Source: Hyphomicrobiales bacterium (GTDB lineage: Bacteria; Pseudomonadota; Alphaproteobacteria; Rhizobiales; Rhizobiaceae). Taken from it: DNA of 64,000 nt. The notes under the pieces are model-generated. The model worked only from the letters and a program-made list of their open reading frames with translations. It ran no database searches and had not been told where the DNA came from. Shown here piece by piece: positions 9,457 to 18,283 of the stretch; the stretch's first letter is position 1; every line of letters begins with the position of its first letter. The translations under genes were made by a program, and so were the position numbers. The stretch covers positions 62,001 through 126,000 of the forward strand of contig UCGV01000012.1 of the NCBI GenBank assembly GCA_900471925.1. The letters run 5' to 3'.

Positions 9457-10524
9457 TCACTCTCCCACCGGCACCGGCTCCGGAAATGTCCAGCTTCCAT
9501 CCAGGACCGGCTGTCTCGGCCGGTACAGGCGTACCGTATAATTCCAGCCCTTCACGATAGGCAGGCAGTTGGCGATCTTGCCGTCGCAGCCGCCGAACTG
9601 GACCTTCACCGTGCCGTCGGCATCCGTCTTCGCGGTGATGTTGTTCAGCGTATAGGCGTTCAGCTTGTTCTTCTCGTAATAGCCATTGGCATTGTAGACG
9701 CTTACCGACCAGAAGCCATCGACCGGCACATCCTTGACCGAGAGCTGGTAGACCGTCTTGCCGTCGTTCTTCTGTGGTGTCTCGTTGAGGTAGGTCGCGT
9801 CCTTCTCGGGATTGCCGCCCCAGCCGACGGCGCTGCCGATCAGGTGGCGGATGGGATCGACCTCGGCCTTGGTGCCGAAGGCGCCGCGGAAATCGGGAAT
9901 GGTGGCGCCGAGCACGATCAGCGCATCGCGGATCTTCTTCTGGCTGGCCTTGTCCCAGTCGGGTATCTCGAATGTTCCGGCACTTGCCTGGGCGATGCTC
10001 ATGGCATCCTGAAGGGCATGAACTTGTTTGACATCGTCGTCGTTGTCGGGCTCGACGAGCGTGCGGATGCCGACGATGATATAGCGCGTGCCGGCCGCCG
10101 CCCGGTCGTAGGTGTAGCTCCCGGCATCGTATTTGACGTCGCCGACCACGTAGTGATCCTCGTTGATGATCTGCATGGAGCGGAAGCGTTTGCCGGCATC
10201 GGGCAGGGTGATGGTGACAGGCCCGGCATCGAGATCGATGACGGCGGAGGAATAGAGCGTGTCACGATTGCTGCGGATCACCGACTGGTGGTCGATTTCC
10301 GAGGGCACGCGATGATGATTGAAGACGCCGGTCTTGCCGCCGCCATCCTTCACCGCGTTGCCGAAATAGAGATCGGATTCGGCGCGGGCGAAATTGTCGA
10401 CCGTAACAGGCTTGGCCGTCTCTGCTGCGGCCTGCCAGGCGGGCGCCAGGAGAAGCGCAAGCACCGCGGCATTGCGAGCAATGCGGATGTATGCGGTCGC
10501 AGGCACAGGCTTCAACCAGGTCAT
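9457..10524 (-). CDS. DUF1254/DUF1214 exported protein
   Basis: A 355-residue protein with an N-terminal hydrophobic signal segment (residues ~18-34, ending AAAETAK). The first half matches DUF1254 (NRDTLYSSAVIDLDAGPV; RFRSMQIINEDHYVVG) and the C-terminal third DUF1214 (VDGFWSVSVYNANGYYEKN, ending WNYTVRLYRP). These proteins are common in alphaproteobacteria and predicted periplasmic; their biochemical role is unsettled. A good ribosome site (GGGAGAGAG) precedes the ATG. Monocistronic, tail-to-tail with the YciB-like gene. Confidence 0.85.
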   Translation of the reverse strand: MTWLKPVPATAYIRIARNAAVLALLLAPAWQAAAETAKPVTVDNFARAESDLYFGNAVKDGGGKTGVFNHHRVPSEIDHQSVIRSNRDTLYSSAVIDLDAGPVTITLPDAGKRFRSMQIINEDHYVVGDVKYDAGSYTYDRAAAGTRYIIVGIRTLVEPDNDDDVKQVHALQDAMSIAQASAGTFEIPDWDKASQKKIRDALIVLGATIPDFRGAFGTKAEVDPIRHLIGSAVGWGGNPEKDATYLNETPQKNDGKTVYQLSVKDVPVDGFWSVSVYNANGYYEKNKLNAYTLNNITAKTDADGTVKVQFGGCDGKIANCLPIVKGWNYTVRLYRPRQPVLDGSWTFPEPVPVGE

Positions 10525-10630
10525 GGCTCTCTCCCCTATCTCTCAGCGTCGGCGGAAGCCTTTCACAGGGACGATTCGACGAGAAGTACGTTACTGTAAA
10601 CGCTGCCGTAAATGACGGTCGAGGCGGCAC

Positions 10631-11191
10631 TCAGCCCTTCTTCCTGCCCTTGGCGCGGCGGGGGTGGAAGTCCACGAGCAGGGATTTCAGCTCCAGTTCG
10701 CGCACGCGCCTCGCCGCTTCGTCCGGGCTCACCCAATCGACGATGCGCTGGCCGGTTTCCCGGAATTGCGCCTGCGCATGCTCCACCTCGATCTGGAAGA
10801 TATCGACGATGCAGGGTGCCACGTCGCCATCGTCGAGTTCCTTCAGGTAGGTATAGCGGCCGATCGGGTGTTTGCTCACCGTTCCGCTGACACCGGCTTC
10901 CTCTGATGCTTCGATCGCGGCTGCCTCATGCGGCTTCTTCTTTTTCATCGGCCATCCCTTGGGAATGATCCAGCGCCCGCTGTCTCGGGTGGTGACGATG
11001 AGGATTTCGATTTCGGAGCCCTCGGTTCCGGCCGCAGCCTTGCGGTAGCGGAAGCAGAGCGCGCCATATTGCTGGCGAAAGGCGCCGGAGAAAAGCTTCT
11101 CGGGCCGTTCGGCAAGCTGCTTCAACAGTGGTTTTGGGGAGGCGGCGCGGGGTTCTGCGCCCTTTTTCACGGATTTCATGACTTCTAGCAT
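10631..11191 (-). CDS. Nudix hydrolase
   Basis: A Nudix-fold protein of the alphaproteobacterial PKGWPMKKKKPHEAA type. Against the consensus Gx5Ex7REUxEExGU, the metal-binding core EASEEAGV is intact, but the first Glu is Lys and the Arg is Ile, as is common in this subfamily. Likely substrate is a nucleoside diphosphate derivative or a diphosphoinositol/dinucleoside polyphosphate; specificity cannot be read. The basic tail (FHPRRAKGRKKG) is notable. An in-frame TTG lies two codons upstream at 11197 and an ATG four codons downstream, so the start is approximate. Divergent from the Pit operon. Confidence 0.85.
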   Translation of the reverse strand: MLEVMKSVKKGAEPRAASPKPLLKQLAERPEKLFSGAFRQQYGALCFRYRKAAAGTEGSEIEILIVTTRDSGRWIIPKGWPMKKKKPHEAAAIEASEEAGVSGTVSKHPIGRYTYLKELDDGDVAPCIVDIFQIEVEHAQAQFRETGQRIVDWVSPDEAARRVRELELKSLLVDFHPRRAKGRKKG

Positions 11192-11232
11192 TGTCAAATT
11201 TGACTTTTTCGATCAATTGCCTGCGACGTTTT

Positions 11233-11250
11233 ATGACAGATTTGTGACAG
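11233..11250. promoter_or_regulatory. Pho box upstream of orfA-pit
   Basis: The 18 bases atgacagatttgtgacag are, on the other strand, CTGTCAC-AAAT-CTGTCAT: two 7-base direct repeats spaced by 4, matching the PhoB site of rhizobia with one mismatch. It lies about 42 bases before the DUF47 start. In Sinorhizobium meliloti the orfA-pit operon is repressed by PhoB under phosphate limitation, so the same control is inferred here. Confidence 0.8.
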
Positions 11251-11291
11251 TCTTCACCGACAGTCGCCCGCAGAGGGAAGGATCGCCCGAG

Positions 11292-11936
11292 ATGATGAGC
11301 CTGTTTCGCAAGATGATGCCGCGGGAGGACCGCTTCTTCGAGATGTTCTGCCGGCACGCGAAAACGGTCGTGGCAGCAGCCGAGGCAATGGACAAACTCC
11401 TGAAAGGCGAGGCGGTTCAGGAAAATTGCGATCGCATCGTCGCGCTGGAGGACGAGGCGGACCAGATCACTCGCGAAGTGCTGCAGGCCATCCGCCGCAG
11501 CTTCATCACGCCTTTCGACCGCGGCGACATCAAGGATCTTATCCAGTCGATGGATGACGCGATCGACATGATGCACAAGACGGTGAAGATCATCCGCCTG
11601 TTCGAGCAGTCGAGCTTCGATCCGCTCATGCAGGAGATGGGTGGCGAGATCGTCAAGGCCGCCAACCTGATGCAGAAGGCGATCGGCATGCTCGACAAGC
11701 TCGGCGCCAATGCCACGAAACTCTCGGCCATCGCCGAGGAGATCACCCGCGTCGAGGGCCGTTCCGACGAGTTGCATGACGAGGGGCTGAAGGATCTCTA
11801 TCGCCGGCACGGGGCGAGCGGCAATGCCATGGCCTACATGATCGGCAGCGAGCTTTACAGCAATCTGGAAAAGATCGTCGACCGCTTCGAGGACGTGGCG
11901 AACGAGATCAGCGGCGTCGTTATCGAGAACGTCTGA
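11292..11936 (+). CDS. DUF47/PhoU-like Pit accessory protein
   Basis: A 214-residue, fully helical DUF47 protein (relative of PhoU) that accompanies Pit phosphate transporters; corresponds to OrfA of rhizobial orfA-pit. The start at 11292 is chosen because family members begin MxSLFRKxMPREDRFF and an AGGGAAGGA ribosome site lies 10 bases upstream; the frame is open further upstream to 11178 but would run through the Pho box. Conserved features: FFEMFCRHA, MDDAIDMMHKT and a late SNLEKIVDRFEDVANEI segment, where acidic residues bind metal in PhoU relatives. The stop overlaps the pit start (TGATG). Likely modulates Pit activity. Confidence 0.92.
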   Translation: MMSLFRKMMPREDRFFEMFCRHAKTVVAAAEAMDKLLKGEAVQENCDRIVALEDEADQITREVLQAIRRSFITPFDRGDIKDLIQSMDDAIDMMHKTVKIIRLFEQSSFDPLMQEMGGEIVKAANLMQKAIGMLDKLGANATKLSAIAEEITRVEGRSDELHDEGLKDLYRRHGASGNAMAYMIGSELYSNLEKIVDRFEDVANEISGVVIENV

Positions 11937-12940
11937 TGGAAGCCACTCTTTCCCTTCCGCTGCTCTTCGCCCTGATCGGGGTGGCGCTGTTCTTCGATTT
12001 CCTGAACGGGCTGCATGATGCGGCCAATTCGATCGCGACCATCGTATCCACCAGGGTTCTGAGGCCGCAATATGCGGTTGCCTGGGCCGCCTTCTTCAAT
12101 TTCATCGCCTTCCTGTTCTTCGGCCTGCATGTGGCCGAAACACTCGGCACAGGGATCATCGATCCGGCCATCGTCTCGCCGCAGGTGATCTTTGCGGCGC
12201 TGATGGGGGCGATCGTCTGGAATATCGTCACCTGGCTGTTCGGCATTCCCTCCAGTTCCTCGCATGCGCTGGTCGGCGGGCTGGTCGGGGCAGGTTGGGC
12301 CAAGGTCGGCTTCAGCTCCATCGTCTGGAGCGGTCTGCTGAAGACTGTAGGCGCGATCGTGCTTTCGCCGGCGGTCGGCTTCCTGCTGGCGCTGTTCTTC
12401 GTGCTCGTCGTTTCCTGGATGTTCGTGCGCCAAACGCCCTTTGCCGTCGACAGCACCTTCCGGGTCATGCAGTTCGTGTCCGCCTCGCTCTATTCGCTCG
12501 GGCATGGCGGCAACGATGCACAGAAGACGATGGGCATCATCGCCGTGCTTCTCTTCAGCCAGGGCCAGCTTGGCCCGAGCTTCCATGTGCCGCTCTGGGT
12601 GGTGATTTCCTGCCAGTCCGCCATGGCGCTCGGCACGCTCTTCGGCGGCTGGCGCATCGTGCATACGATGGGCTCGAAGATCACAAGGCTCAATCCGATG
12701 CAGGGTTTCTGCGCGGAGACCGGCGGGGCGCTGACGCTCTTTGCCGCGACGTGGCTCGGCATTCCCGTCTCGACCACGCATACGATCACCGGTGCGATCA
12801 TCGGTGTCGGTGCGGCGCGGCGGCTGTCGGCGGTGCGCTGGGGTGTCGCCGGAAATATCGTCATCGCCTGGGTCGTCACCATGCCGGCTGCCGCGGTCAT
12901 TGCCGCCGCCACCTATGGGCTTGCAAGCCTGTTCGGCTGA
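11936..12940 (+). CDS. pit: Low-affinity inorganic phosphate transporter
   Basis: A 334-residue membrane protein of the PiT family with about ten hydrophobic helices. Both family signatures are present: DFLNGLHDAANSIA near the N-terminus and SLGHGGNDAQKTMG in the middle, the second matching GxNDxxK. FGIPSSSSHAL and LGIPVSTTHTI are the paired internal repeats of the inverted-topology fold. It imports metal-phosphate using the proton gradient. Translationally coupled to the DUF47 gene and, through the upstream Pho box, probably repressed by PhoB when phosphate is scarce. Confidence 0.95.
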   Translation: MEATLSLPLLFALIGVALFFDFLNGLHDAANSIATIVSTRVLRPQYAVAWAAFFNFIAFLFFGLHVAETLGTGIIDPAIVSPQVIFAALMGAIVWNIVTWLFGIPSSSSHALVGGLVGAGWAKVGFSSIVWSGLLKTVGAIVLSPAVGFLLALFFVLVVSWMFVRQTPFAVDSTFRVMQFVSASLYSLGHGGNDAQKTMGIIAVLLFSQGQLGPSFHVPLWVVISCQSAMALGTLFGGWRIVHTMGSKITRLNPMQGFCAETGGALTLFAATWLGIPVSTTHTITGAIIGVGAARRLSAVRWGVAGNIVIAWVVTMPAAAVIAAATYGLASLFG

Positions 12941-12943
12941 GAG

Positions 12944-13843
12944 CTATGGCCTGGCGCGATAGCGCAGTGCATCGACGAGGATCGAGAAGGCGGCGGATGG
13001 TTGCCGGCGGCTCGGATAGTAGAGGTGGTAGCCCGAAAACCACGGGCACCAGTCTTCCATCACGCGCACAAGAGCGCCGGACGCGAGTTCAGCCTCGGCC
13101 ATATCCTCCATGACGAAGCCGAGGCCGAAGCCTGCTACTGCGGCGCGCACGATCATGCCGGTATTGTTGAAGGCGAGCTGGCCGTCGACGCGCACGCGCA
13201 GTTCGCGGCCATCCTTTTCCAGTTCCCAGGCATAGAAGCCGCCGCCGCTCAGCTGGCGGAGATTGATGCATTGATGGGCGGAAAGATCCTGCGGGTTCCT
13301 CGGTACCGGATGACTGGCGAAATAATCGGGCGAACCGACGATCGCCATCCTGAGGTCTGGGCCGATCTTGACGGCGACCATGTCCTTGGCGAGTGCTTCG
13401 CCGAGCCGCACGCCGGCATCGAAACGCTCGGCGACGATATCGGTGAAGCTGGAATCGAGCCCGAGTTCGACATGGATATCGGGATAATCATGCAGCAGCG
13501 TCTTCATCGCCGGCCACAGGATGGTGGTTGCCGCATGTTCGGCGGTGGAGATGCGGATGGTTCCGGCCGGGCGTTCACGCAGTTCGCCGATCGAGGCGAG
13601 TTCGGCACCGATACTGTCGAGCGCAGGGCGCAACGTCGCAATCAGCCGGTCGCCGGCTTCGGTCGGCGCCACATTGCGGGTCGTGCGTGTCAGCAGGCGA
13701 ACGCCGAGGCGGGTCTCCAGGCGGCGGATCGTGTGGCTGAGGGCAGATTGCGAGGTGCCGAGCCGGGCGGCGGCACGGGTGAAATTCTGCTCATCAGCGA
13801 CAGCCAGAAAGGCATGCAGATCGGCCAGTTCCTCGCGCTTCAT
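12944..13843 (-). CDS. LysR-family transcriptional regulator
   Basis: A 299-residue LysR protein: N-terminal winged helix (FLAVADEQNFTRAAARLGTS, residues ~11-30) followed by the periplasmic-binding-like effector domain (RISTAEHAATTILWP onward). It is of the group that controls aldo/keto reductases and quinone oxidoreductases. Its start codon is embedded in the palindrome CATTCATGAATG (13841-13852), related to palindromes upstream of the aldo/keto reductase and cupin genes nearby, suggesting autoregulation and a small local regulon. Tail-to-tail with pit (3 bases apart). Confidence 0.9.
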   Translation of the reverse strand: MKREELADLHAFLAVADEQNFTRAAARLGTSQSALSHTIRRLETRLGVRLLTRTTRNVAPTEAGDRLIATLRPALDSIGAELASIGELRERPAGTIRISTAEHAATTILWPAMKTLLHDYPDIHVELGLDSSFTDIVAERFDAGVRLGEALAKDMVAVKIGPDLRMAIVGSPDYFASHPVPRNPQDLSAHQCINLRQLSGGGFYAWELEKDGRELRVRVDGQLAFNNTGMIVRAAVAGFGLGFVMEDMAEAELASGALVRVMEDWCPWFSGYHLYYPSRRQPSAAFSILVDALRYRARP

Positions 13844-13852
13844 TCATGAATG
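13841..13852. promoter_or_regulatory. Palindrome overlapping LysR start
   Basis: CATTCATGAATG is a perfect 12-base palindrome containing the LysR start codon on the minus strand. Its core ATTCATGAAT recurs at 20373-20382, and its halves recur as the arms of the 16275-16295 palindrome. A shorter CTCATGAG lies at 13889-13896. Confidence 0.45.
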
Positions 13853-13906
13853 CCTTTAATGGGTGGGCTCGGATTATCCCATATTCCACTCATGAGGTCG
13901 GCGAGG

Positions 13907-15154
13907 TCAAGGGTGCCGTCTCATGCTGACCAGCGCTAGGCTGGCAAAAGAACCGATGCCGGCAATGGCGATCACAAGTGCCAGTGGGCGGGGCGTGCCA
14001 TCGGCAAGCGCGCTGACGGCGGCCGAGCCGGCGATCCCGCTGCCATAGTGTAGCGCGCCGACAAGGGCGGAGACCGCGCCGGCCCGTGCGGGGAAATCCT
14101 GAAGCGCGCCGCCGATGGAATTGGCGACGATCAGGCCGGACCATGAGACGAAGAGAAAGAGCAGGGCGGAGAGCGACCAGAGGCCGCCCCAGCCGGTCAT
14201 GCCTGCGACCAGCGTCGCAAGGCCCGAGATCATTGCCCCTGATGTGCCGATGCGCAACATGCTTGTGGCGCCAAGGCGGGTGACGAGGCGCGAGTTCAGC
14301 AGGTTCGTCGCCATGATGCCGACGATGCCGAGCGCGAAGATGAGGCCGTAGAGTTCGGGCGCGACGCGGTAATAGTCGATATAGGCGAAGGGCGTACCGG
14401 CGATATAGGCGTAGATGCCGGCATAGAAGAAACCGCCTGATGCCGCAAAGCCGAGAAGCCTGCGATTGCGGATCAGCGTGGCATAACCTGCAAGAGCCGA
14501 GAGCATCGGCTCGCGGTTGCGCCGCGCCTCGGATAGCGTTTCGGGAATGGTGAAGAGAGCAGCGAGCGTGGCGAGCCCGACCGCGACCAGCACCCAGAAG
14601 ATCGTACGCCAGCCGGAAATGGCCAGGATCTGGCCGCCGACGATCGGCCCGAGCAGCGGTGCAATCGCCATCACGGTCATCAAGGTCGAGAGCATCTGGG
14701 CGGCCCGGCTTCCCTCATAGAGATCGCGCACCATGGCGCGGGCCAGGACGACGCCCGCACAGGCACCGACCGCCTGTACGACGCGCCATGCAATCATTTC
14801 ACCGGCCGAGTTCGAAATGGCGCAGCCGGCCGAGCCGATGATGAAGAGGACAAGGCCGATCGCGACAGGCAGCCGGCGGCCGTATCGGTCTCCGAGCGGC
14901 CCCCAGAAGAGCTGGCCGAGGCTGAAGCCGATCAGGAAACCCGAGACGGTGAGTTCGATCGAGCCGGCATCCGCGCCGAGATCGCGCCCCATCGTCGGCA
15001 TGGCCGGCAGGTAGAGGTCGGTCGAGATCGACGCGAAGCCCATGAGGGCGCTGAGCACGGCCAGCACGCGCCGGCGGGGCGGTGTGGCGGCGGGCGTGGA
15101 TGCGAGGATCGTTTCCGCACTGTCATCGGCGGAGCCTGCGAGTTCATGGGCCAT
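13907..15154 (-). CDS. Bcr/CflA-type MFS drug exporter
   Basis: A 415-residue major facilitator protein with 12 predicted transmembrane helices. The first helix has STDLYLPAMPTM, a hallmark of the Bcr/CflA subfamily, followed by the MFS loop GPLGDRYGRRLP. Members export bicyclomycin, chloramphenicol or similar small molecules by proton antiport; the substrate here is unknown. It lies between LysR and the aldo/keto reductase in the same direction, 58 bases downstream of the latter with a hairpin between. Confidence 0.88.
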   Translation of the reverse strand: MAHELAGSADDSAETILASTPAATPPRRRVLAVLSALMGFASISTDLYLPAMPTMGRDLGADAGSIELTVSGFLIGFSLGQLFWGPLGDRYGRRLPVAIGLVLFIIGSAGCAISNSAGEMIAWRVVQAVGACAGVVLARAMVRDLYEGSRAAQMLSTLMTVMAIAPLLGPIVGGQILAISGWRTIFWVLVAVGLATLAALFTIPETLSEARRNREPMLSALAGYATLIRNRRLLGFAASGGFFYAGIYAYIAGTPFAYIDYYRVAPELYGLIFALGIVGIMATNLLNSRLVTRLGATSMLRIGTSGAMISGLATLVAGMTGWGGLWSLSALLFLFVSWSGLIVANSIGGALQDFPARAGAVSALVGALHYGSGIAGSAAVSALADGTPRPLALVIAIAGIGSFASLALVSMRRHP

Positions 15155-15180
15155 GCGTCGTCTTTCGGGAAATGGATGAG

Positions 15181-15204
15181 GGCCGGGGCGCCGTGGCCCC
15201 GGCC
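15181..15204 (-). terminator. GC-rich hairpin after aldo/keto reductase
   Basis: GGCCGGGGC (15181-15189) pairs with GCCCCGGCC (15196-15204). It sits between the reductase stop and the MFS start on the minus strand. No T-run follows, so it may attenuate rather than end transcription. Confidence 0.45.
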
Positions 15205-15212
15205 TGTTGATG

Positions 15213-16199
15213 TCAGAGGCCGGTCATCTTCATCAGCCGCTCGGGATAGCGGTCGCCCTCGACCTGGATCTTTGCGGCAGCCGCTTCCAGATCGGAGAGT
15301 TCGGCCGGCGAGAGGCTGATGTTGGCGGCGCCAAGGTTTTCCTCCAGCCGGTGCAGCTTGGTGGTGCCGGGGATCGGCACGATCCAGGGCTTTTGCGCCA
15401 GAAGCCAGGCAAGGGCCACCTGCGCCGGCGTCGCCTTCTTGGCTTGCCCAACCTTGGTGATCAGATCGACCAGCGCCTGGTTCTTCTCCATCGCATCTGG
15501 CGTGAAGCGCGGCAGGTTCTTGCGGAAATCGCTGTCGGCAAGCTTGCTGTCCTTGCCCATCGCGCCGGTCAGGAAACCCTTGCCGAGCGGGCTGTATGCG
15601 ACAAGCCCGATGCCGAGTTCCTCGCAGGCGGCGAGGATGCCGTTCGTCTCGGGACCACGCGTCCAGAGCGAATATTCGTTCTGCAGGGCTGTGACCGGCT
15701 GCACGGCATGGGCACGGCGAACGGTTGCGGCACCCGGTTCAGACAGGCCGAAATGCTTCACCTTGCCGGCGGCGATCAGATCCTTCACCGCACCGGCGAC
15801 ATCCTCGATCGGCACCTCGGGGTCGACGCGATGCTGGTAGAAGAGATCGATCACATCGATACCGAACCGCTTCAGCGAGGCATCGGCAACACGTTTGATA
15901 TTGTCCGGGTGGCTGTTGAGGCCCGCCTGCTTGCCATCCTCGAAGCGGAAGCCGAACTTGGTGGCGATGACGACCTGATCGCGCACGGAGCGCAGCGCCT
16001 CGCCGACGATCTCTTCATTGGTGAAGGGGCCGTAGACTTCGGCCGTATCGAAGAATGTCACGCCGCGCTCGACGGCATCGCGGATCAGCCTGACGCTGTC
16101 GCTGTTATCGAGAGCGTGGCCGTAGGAGAAATTCAGGCCCATGCAGCCGAAGCCAAGGGCCGACACTTCCAGGCCCTGGCCGAGAATGCGCTTTTCCAT
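15213..16199 (-). CDS. Aldo/keto reductase
   Basis: A 328-residue NADPH-dependent aldo/keto reductase. Start at 16199 is preferred (MEKRILGQGLEVSALGFGCM, preceded by GAAAGGT) over an upstream in-frame codon at 16292. Catalytic residues are recognisable: Asp in FFDTAEVYG, the Tyr of that motif, Lys in VIATKFGF and His in LFYQHRVD. NADP-binding SEPGAATVRRAHAV and PIPGTTKLHRLEEN are also present. About 61% similar by eye to the second reductase at 40.1 kb. The promoter side faces the zinc dehydrogenase gene, with a strong palindrome between. Confidence 0.93.
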   Translation of the reverse strand: MEKRILGQGLEVSALGFGCMGLNFSYGHALDNSDSVRLIRDAVERGVTFFDTAEVYGPFTNEEIVGEALRSVRDQVVIATKFGFRFEDGKQAGLNSHPDNIKRVADASLKRFGIDVIDLFYQHRVDPEVPIEDVAGAVKDLIAAGKVKHFGLSEPGAATVRRAHAVQPVTALQNEYSLWTRGPETNGILAACEELGIGLVAYSPLGKGFLTGAMGKDSKLADSDFRKNLPRFTPDAMEKNQALVDLITKVGQAKKATPAQVALAWLLAQKPWIVPIPGTTKLHRLEENLGAANISLSPAELSDLEAAAAKIQVEGDRYPERLMKMTGL

Positions 16200-16274
16200 G
16201 ATCTTACCTTTCGTTGGATGAGCGGAAGATAGACCAGTGCCCCCGATACGATTAGCCCGCGCAATCGGCATGTA

Positions 16275-16295
16275 GTCATGAATGGGATTCATGAC
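16275..16295. promoter_or_regulatory. Perfect palindrome between divergent reductase and dehydrogenase genes
   Basis: Arms GTCATGAAT (16275-16283) and ATTCATGAC (16287-16295) are perfect reverse complements around GGG. It lies about 75 bases before the reductase start and 117 before the dehydrogenase start, a good place for the neighbouring LysR to act on both. Confidence 0.6.
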
Positions 16296-16411
16296 CGCAT
16301 GCCAAACGCACCATCTAATCCGATCAATGCGGGCGTGGTAATTTTGATGCTGGAGGACTGCCTGCGCCCGTTTCCGGGTGGCGGGAACCGATCACGAAAG
16401 GACATGCCCCC

Positions 16412-17428
16412 ATGTTAGCAACCATCATGCGCGCACCCGGCGACGTACGCTGCGAGGAAGTCGCCGAGCCGAAGATCCAGAAGCCGACCGATGCCATTAT
16501 CAAGCTTTCGGCCTCCTGCATCTGCGGATCGGATCTCTGGCCCTATCGCGGGCTCAATGAGGTCAAGGAGCCCAAGGCGATGGGCCATGAATATTGCGGC
16601 GTCGTGGTCGAGGTCGGCAGCGCGGTGAAGACGGTCAGGCCCGGCCAGTTCGTCGTCGGCTCATTCTGCCTGTCGGACAATACCTGCCCGCATTGCAGGT
16701 TCGGCTTCCAGTCCTCCTGCGAGCAGCGTGAATTCATGACTGGCGCGCAGGCGCCGTTTGCTCGTGTTCCGCTCGCCGACGGCACGCTGGTCGCGACCGC
16801 TGAAATGCCCTCCGACGATCTCATCCCAAGCCTGCTTGCGGTGTCCGACGTGCTCGGAACCGGCTGGTTTGCGGCAGATGCCGCCTGCGTGCAGGAAGGC
16901 TCGACTGCCGTTGTCGTCGGCGATGGCGCGGTCGGGCTGATGGGCGTGCTTGCGGCCAAGCAAATGGGGGCGGCGCGTATCATCGCCATGAGCCGCCACA
17001 AGAGCCGGCAGGATCTGGCGCTGGAATTCGGCGCCACCGACATCATTTCCGAACGCGGCGATGATGGCGTGGCGCGGATCAAGGAACTGACCGGCGGCGT
17101 CGGCGCCGATAACGTGCTGGAATGCGTCGGCACGCAGGAATCGATGAGCCAGGCGATCAACTGCGCTCGCCCCGGCGGCAAGATCGGTTTCGTCGGCGTG
17201 CCGCACGGCGTCACGTTCGACGGCCAGCAAATGTTCATGCAGCAGAAGAGCCTGCTTGGCGGGCCGGCCCCTGTGCGCCGCTATCTGCCCTATCTGATGG
17301 ACCTGGTTCTCGACCGCACCATCAATCCCGGCAAAGTCTTCGACCTGCAGATCCCGCTTGAGGATGTTGCTGCGGGCTACAAGGCCATGGACGAGCGCCG
17401 CGCGATCAAGACGCTGCTTCGCGTCTGA
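16412..17428 (+). CDS. Zinc-dependent MDR alcohol dehydrogenase
   Basis: A 338-residue medium-chain dehydrogenase. Catalytic-zinc ligands are visible as Cys in SCICGSDLWPYRG and His-Glu in GHEYCG; a Cys group in DNTCPHCRFGFQSSC would bind the structural zinc. The Rossmann motif VVGDGAVGLMG and a following SRHKSRQDLA (basic, favouring NADP or NAD) complete the fold. Likely oxidises or reduces small alcohols/aldehydes. Followed 19 bases later by the decarboxylase-family gene, so probably one transcript. Confidence 0.92.
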   Translation: MLATIMRAPGDVRCEEVAEPKIQKPTDAIIKLSASCICGSDLWPYRGLNEVKEPKAMGHEYCGVVVEVGSAVKTVRPGQFVVGSFCLSDNTCPHCRFGFQSSCEQREFMTGAQAPFARVPLADGTLVATAEMPSDDLIPSLLAVSDVLGTGWFAADAACVQEGSTAVVVGDGAVGLMGVLAAKQMGAARIIAMSRHKSRQDLALEFGATDIISERGDDGVARIKELTGGVGADNVLECVGTQESMSQAINCARPGGKIGFVGVPHGVTFDGQQMFMQQKSLLGGPAPVRRYLPYLMDLVLDRTINPGKVFDLQIPLEDVAAGYKAMDERRAIKTLLRV

Positions 17429-17447
17429 GGCAGGCAGGAGAACCAGA

Positions 17448-18182
17448 ATGACGATGAAATTCGAGAAGGCGGGGCGCGTTCGCGTCGCGCCCGATGTCGT
17501 ATATGAAGTTGCGCCCGGCCTTGGCCATTTCACTGATGATGTGCTGTTCGGCGAAGTGTGGTCGAGGCCGCAGCTTTCGCCGCGCGATCGCAGCCTCGTT
17601 ACCGTGGCCGTGCTTGTGGCAACCGGCAAGGCGGCGCAGACAGGCTCGCATGTGCGCCGGGCGCTCGACAATGGTGTCACCGCGGCCGAACTCGGCGAGA
17701 TCTTCACGCATCTTGCTTTTTATACGGGCTGGCCGAATGCCATGTCGGCCGTCACCGAAACCCGCAAGGTGTTCGAGGAGCGCGGCGTCGGACTGATTGC
17801 AGATAGCGAGGAAGCGCCGATCGAACTGCCGCCGGAGGCGGAGGCCGCGCGGGCGGCGAGGGTGGCGGCAACGGTTGCGCCCACCGCGCCGACGCTTGCC
17901 GAACTGACCGACCGCGTGCTCTTCGGCGATCTCTGGCGGCGCCCCGACCTGACGGCGCGTGACCGCAGCCTCGTCACCGTTGCCGCGCTGATCGCGATCG
18001 GCCAGCCGGAGCAGCTTCCCTTCCATGCCAACAGGGCGATGGATAATGGGCTGACGCAGGACGAGGCCTCGGAAATGCTTGCCCATGTCGCCTTCTATGC
18101 CGGCTGGCCGCGCGCCGTGTCTGCCGTCCCCGTGCTGGAGAAGGTGTATGCCGGGCGGACAGCGCAGGCGTCAGCCAGATGA
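17448..18182 (+). CDS. Tandem carboxymuconolactone decarboxylase-family protein
   Basis: A 244-residue protein made of two CMD domains: each has a copy of RDRSLVTVA, then a helix and HLAFYTGWPNAMSAV or HVAFYAGWPRAVSAV. No CxxC pair is present, so it is of the gamma-CMD rather than the AhpD peroxidase type. The start at 17448 follows GGCAGGAG; the frame extends upstream into the dehydrogenase gene but without support. Such fused CMD proteins commonly sit beside aldo/keto reductases and dehydrogenases; the substrate is unknown. Confidence 0.9.
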   Translation: MTMKFEKAGRVRVAPDVVYEVAPGLGHFTDDVLFGEVWSRPQLSPRDRSLVTVAVLVATGKAAQTGSHVRRALDNGVTAAELGEIFTHLAFYTGWPNAMSAVTETRKVFEERGVGLIADSEEAPIELPPEAEAARAARVAATVAPTAPTLAELTDRVLFGDLWRRPDLTARDRSLVTVAALIAIGQPEQLPFHANRAMDNGLTQDEASEMLAHVAFYAGWPRAVSAVPVLEKVYAGRTAQASAR

Positions 18183-18283
18183 CAGGTTAAGAGCCTGAAC
18201 TACCTTAATTTTAGGGGGGTGGTATTTTCGATCTGGTGTTGCGCCCTACACTTGCCGCAAGGAGAAGGAGAGAAGGGCGGAGC

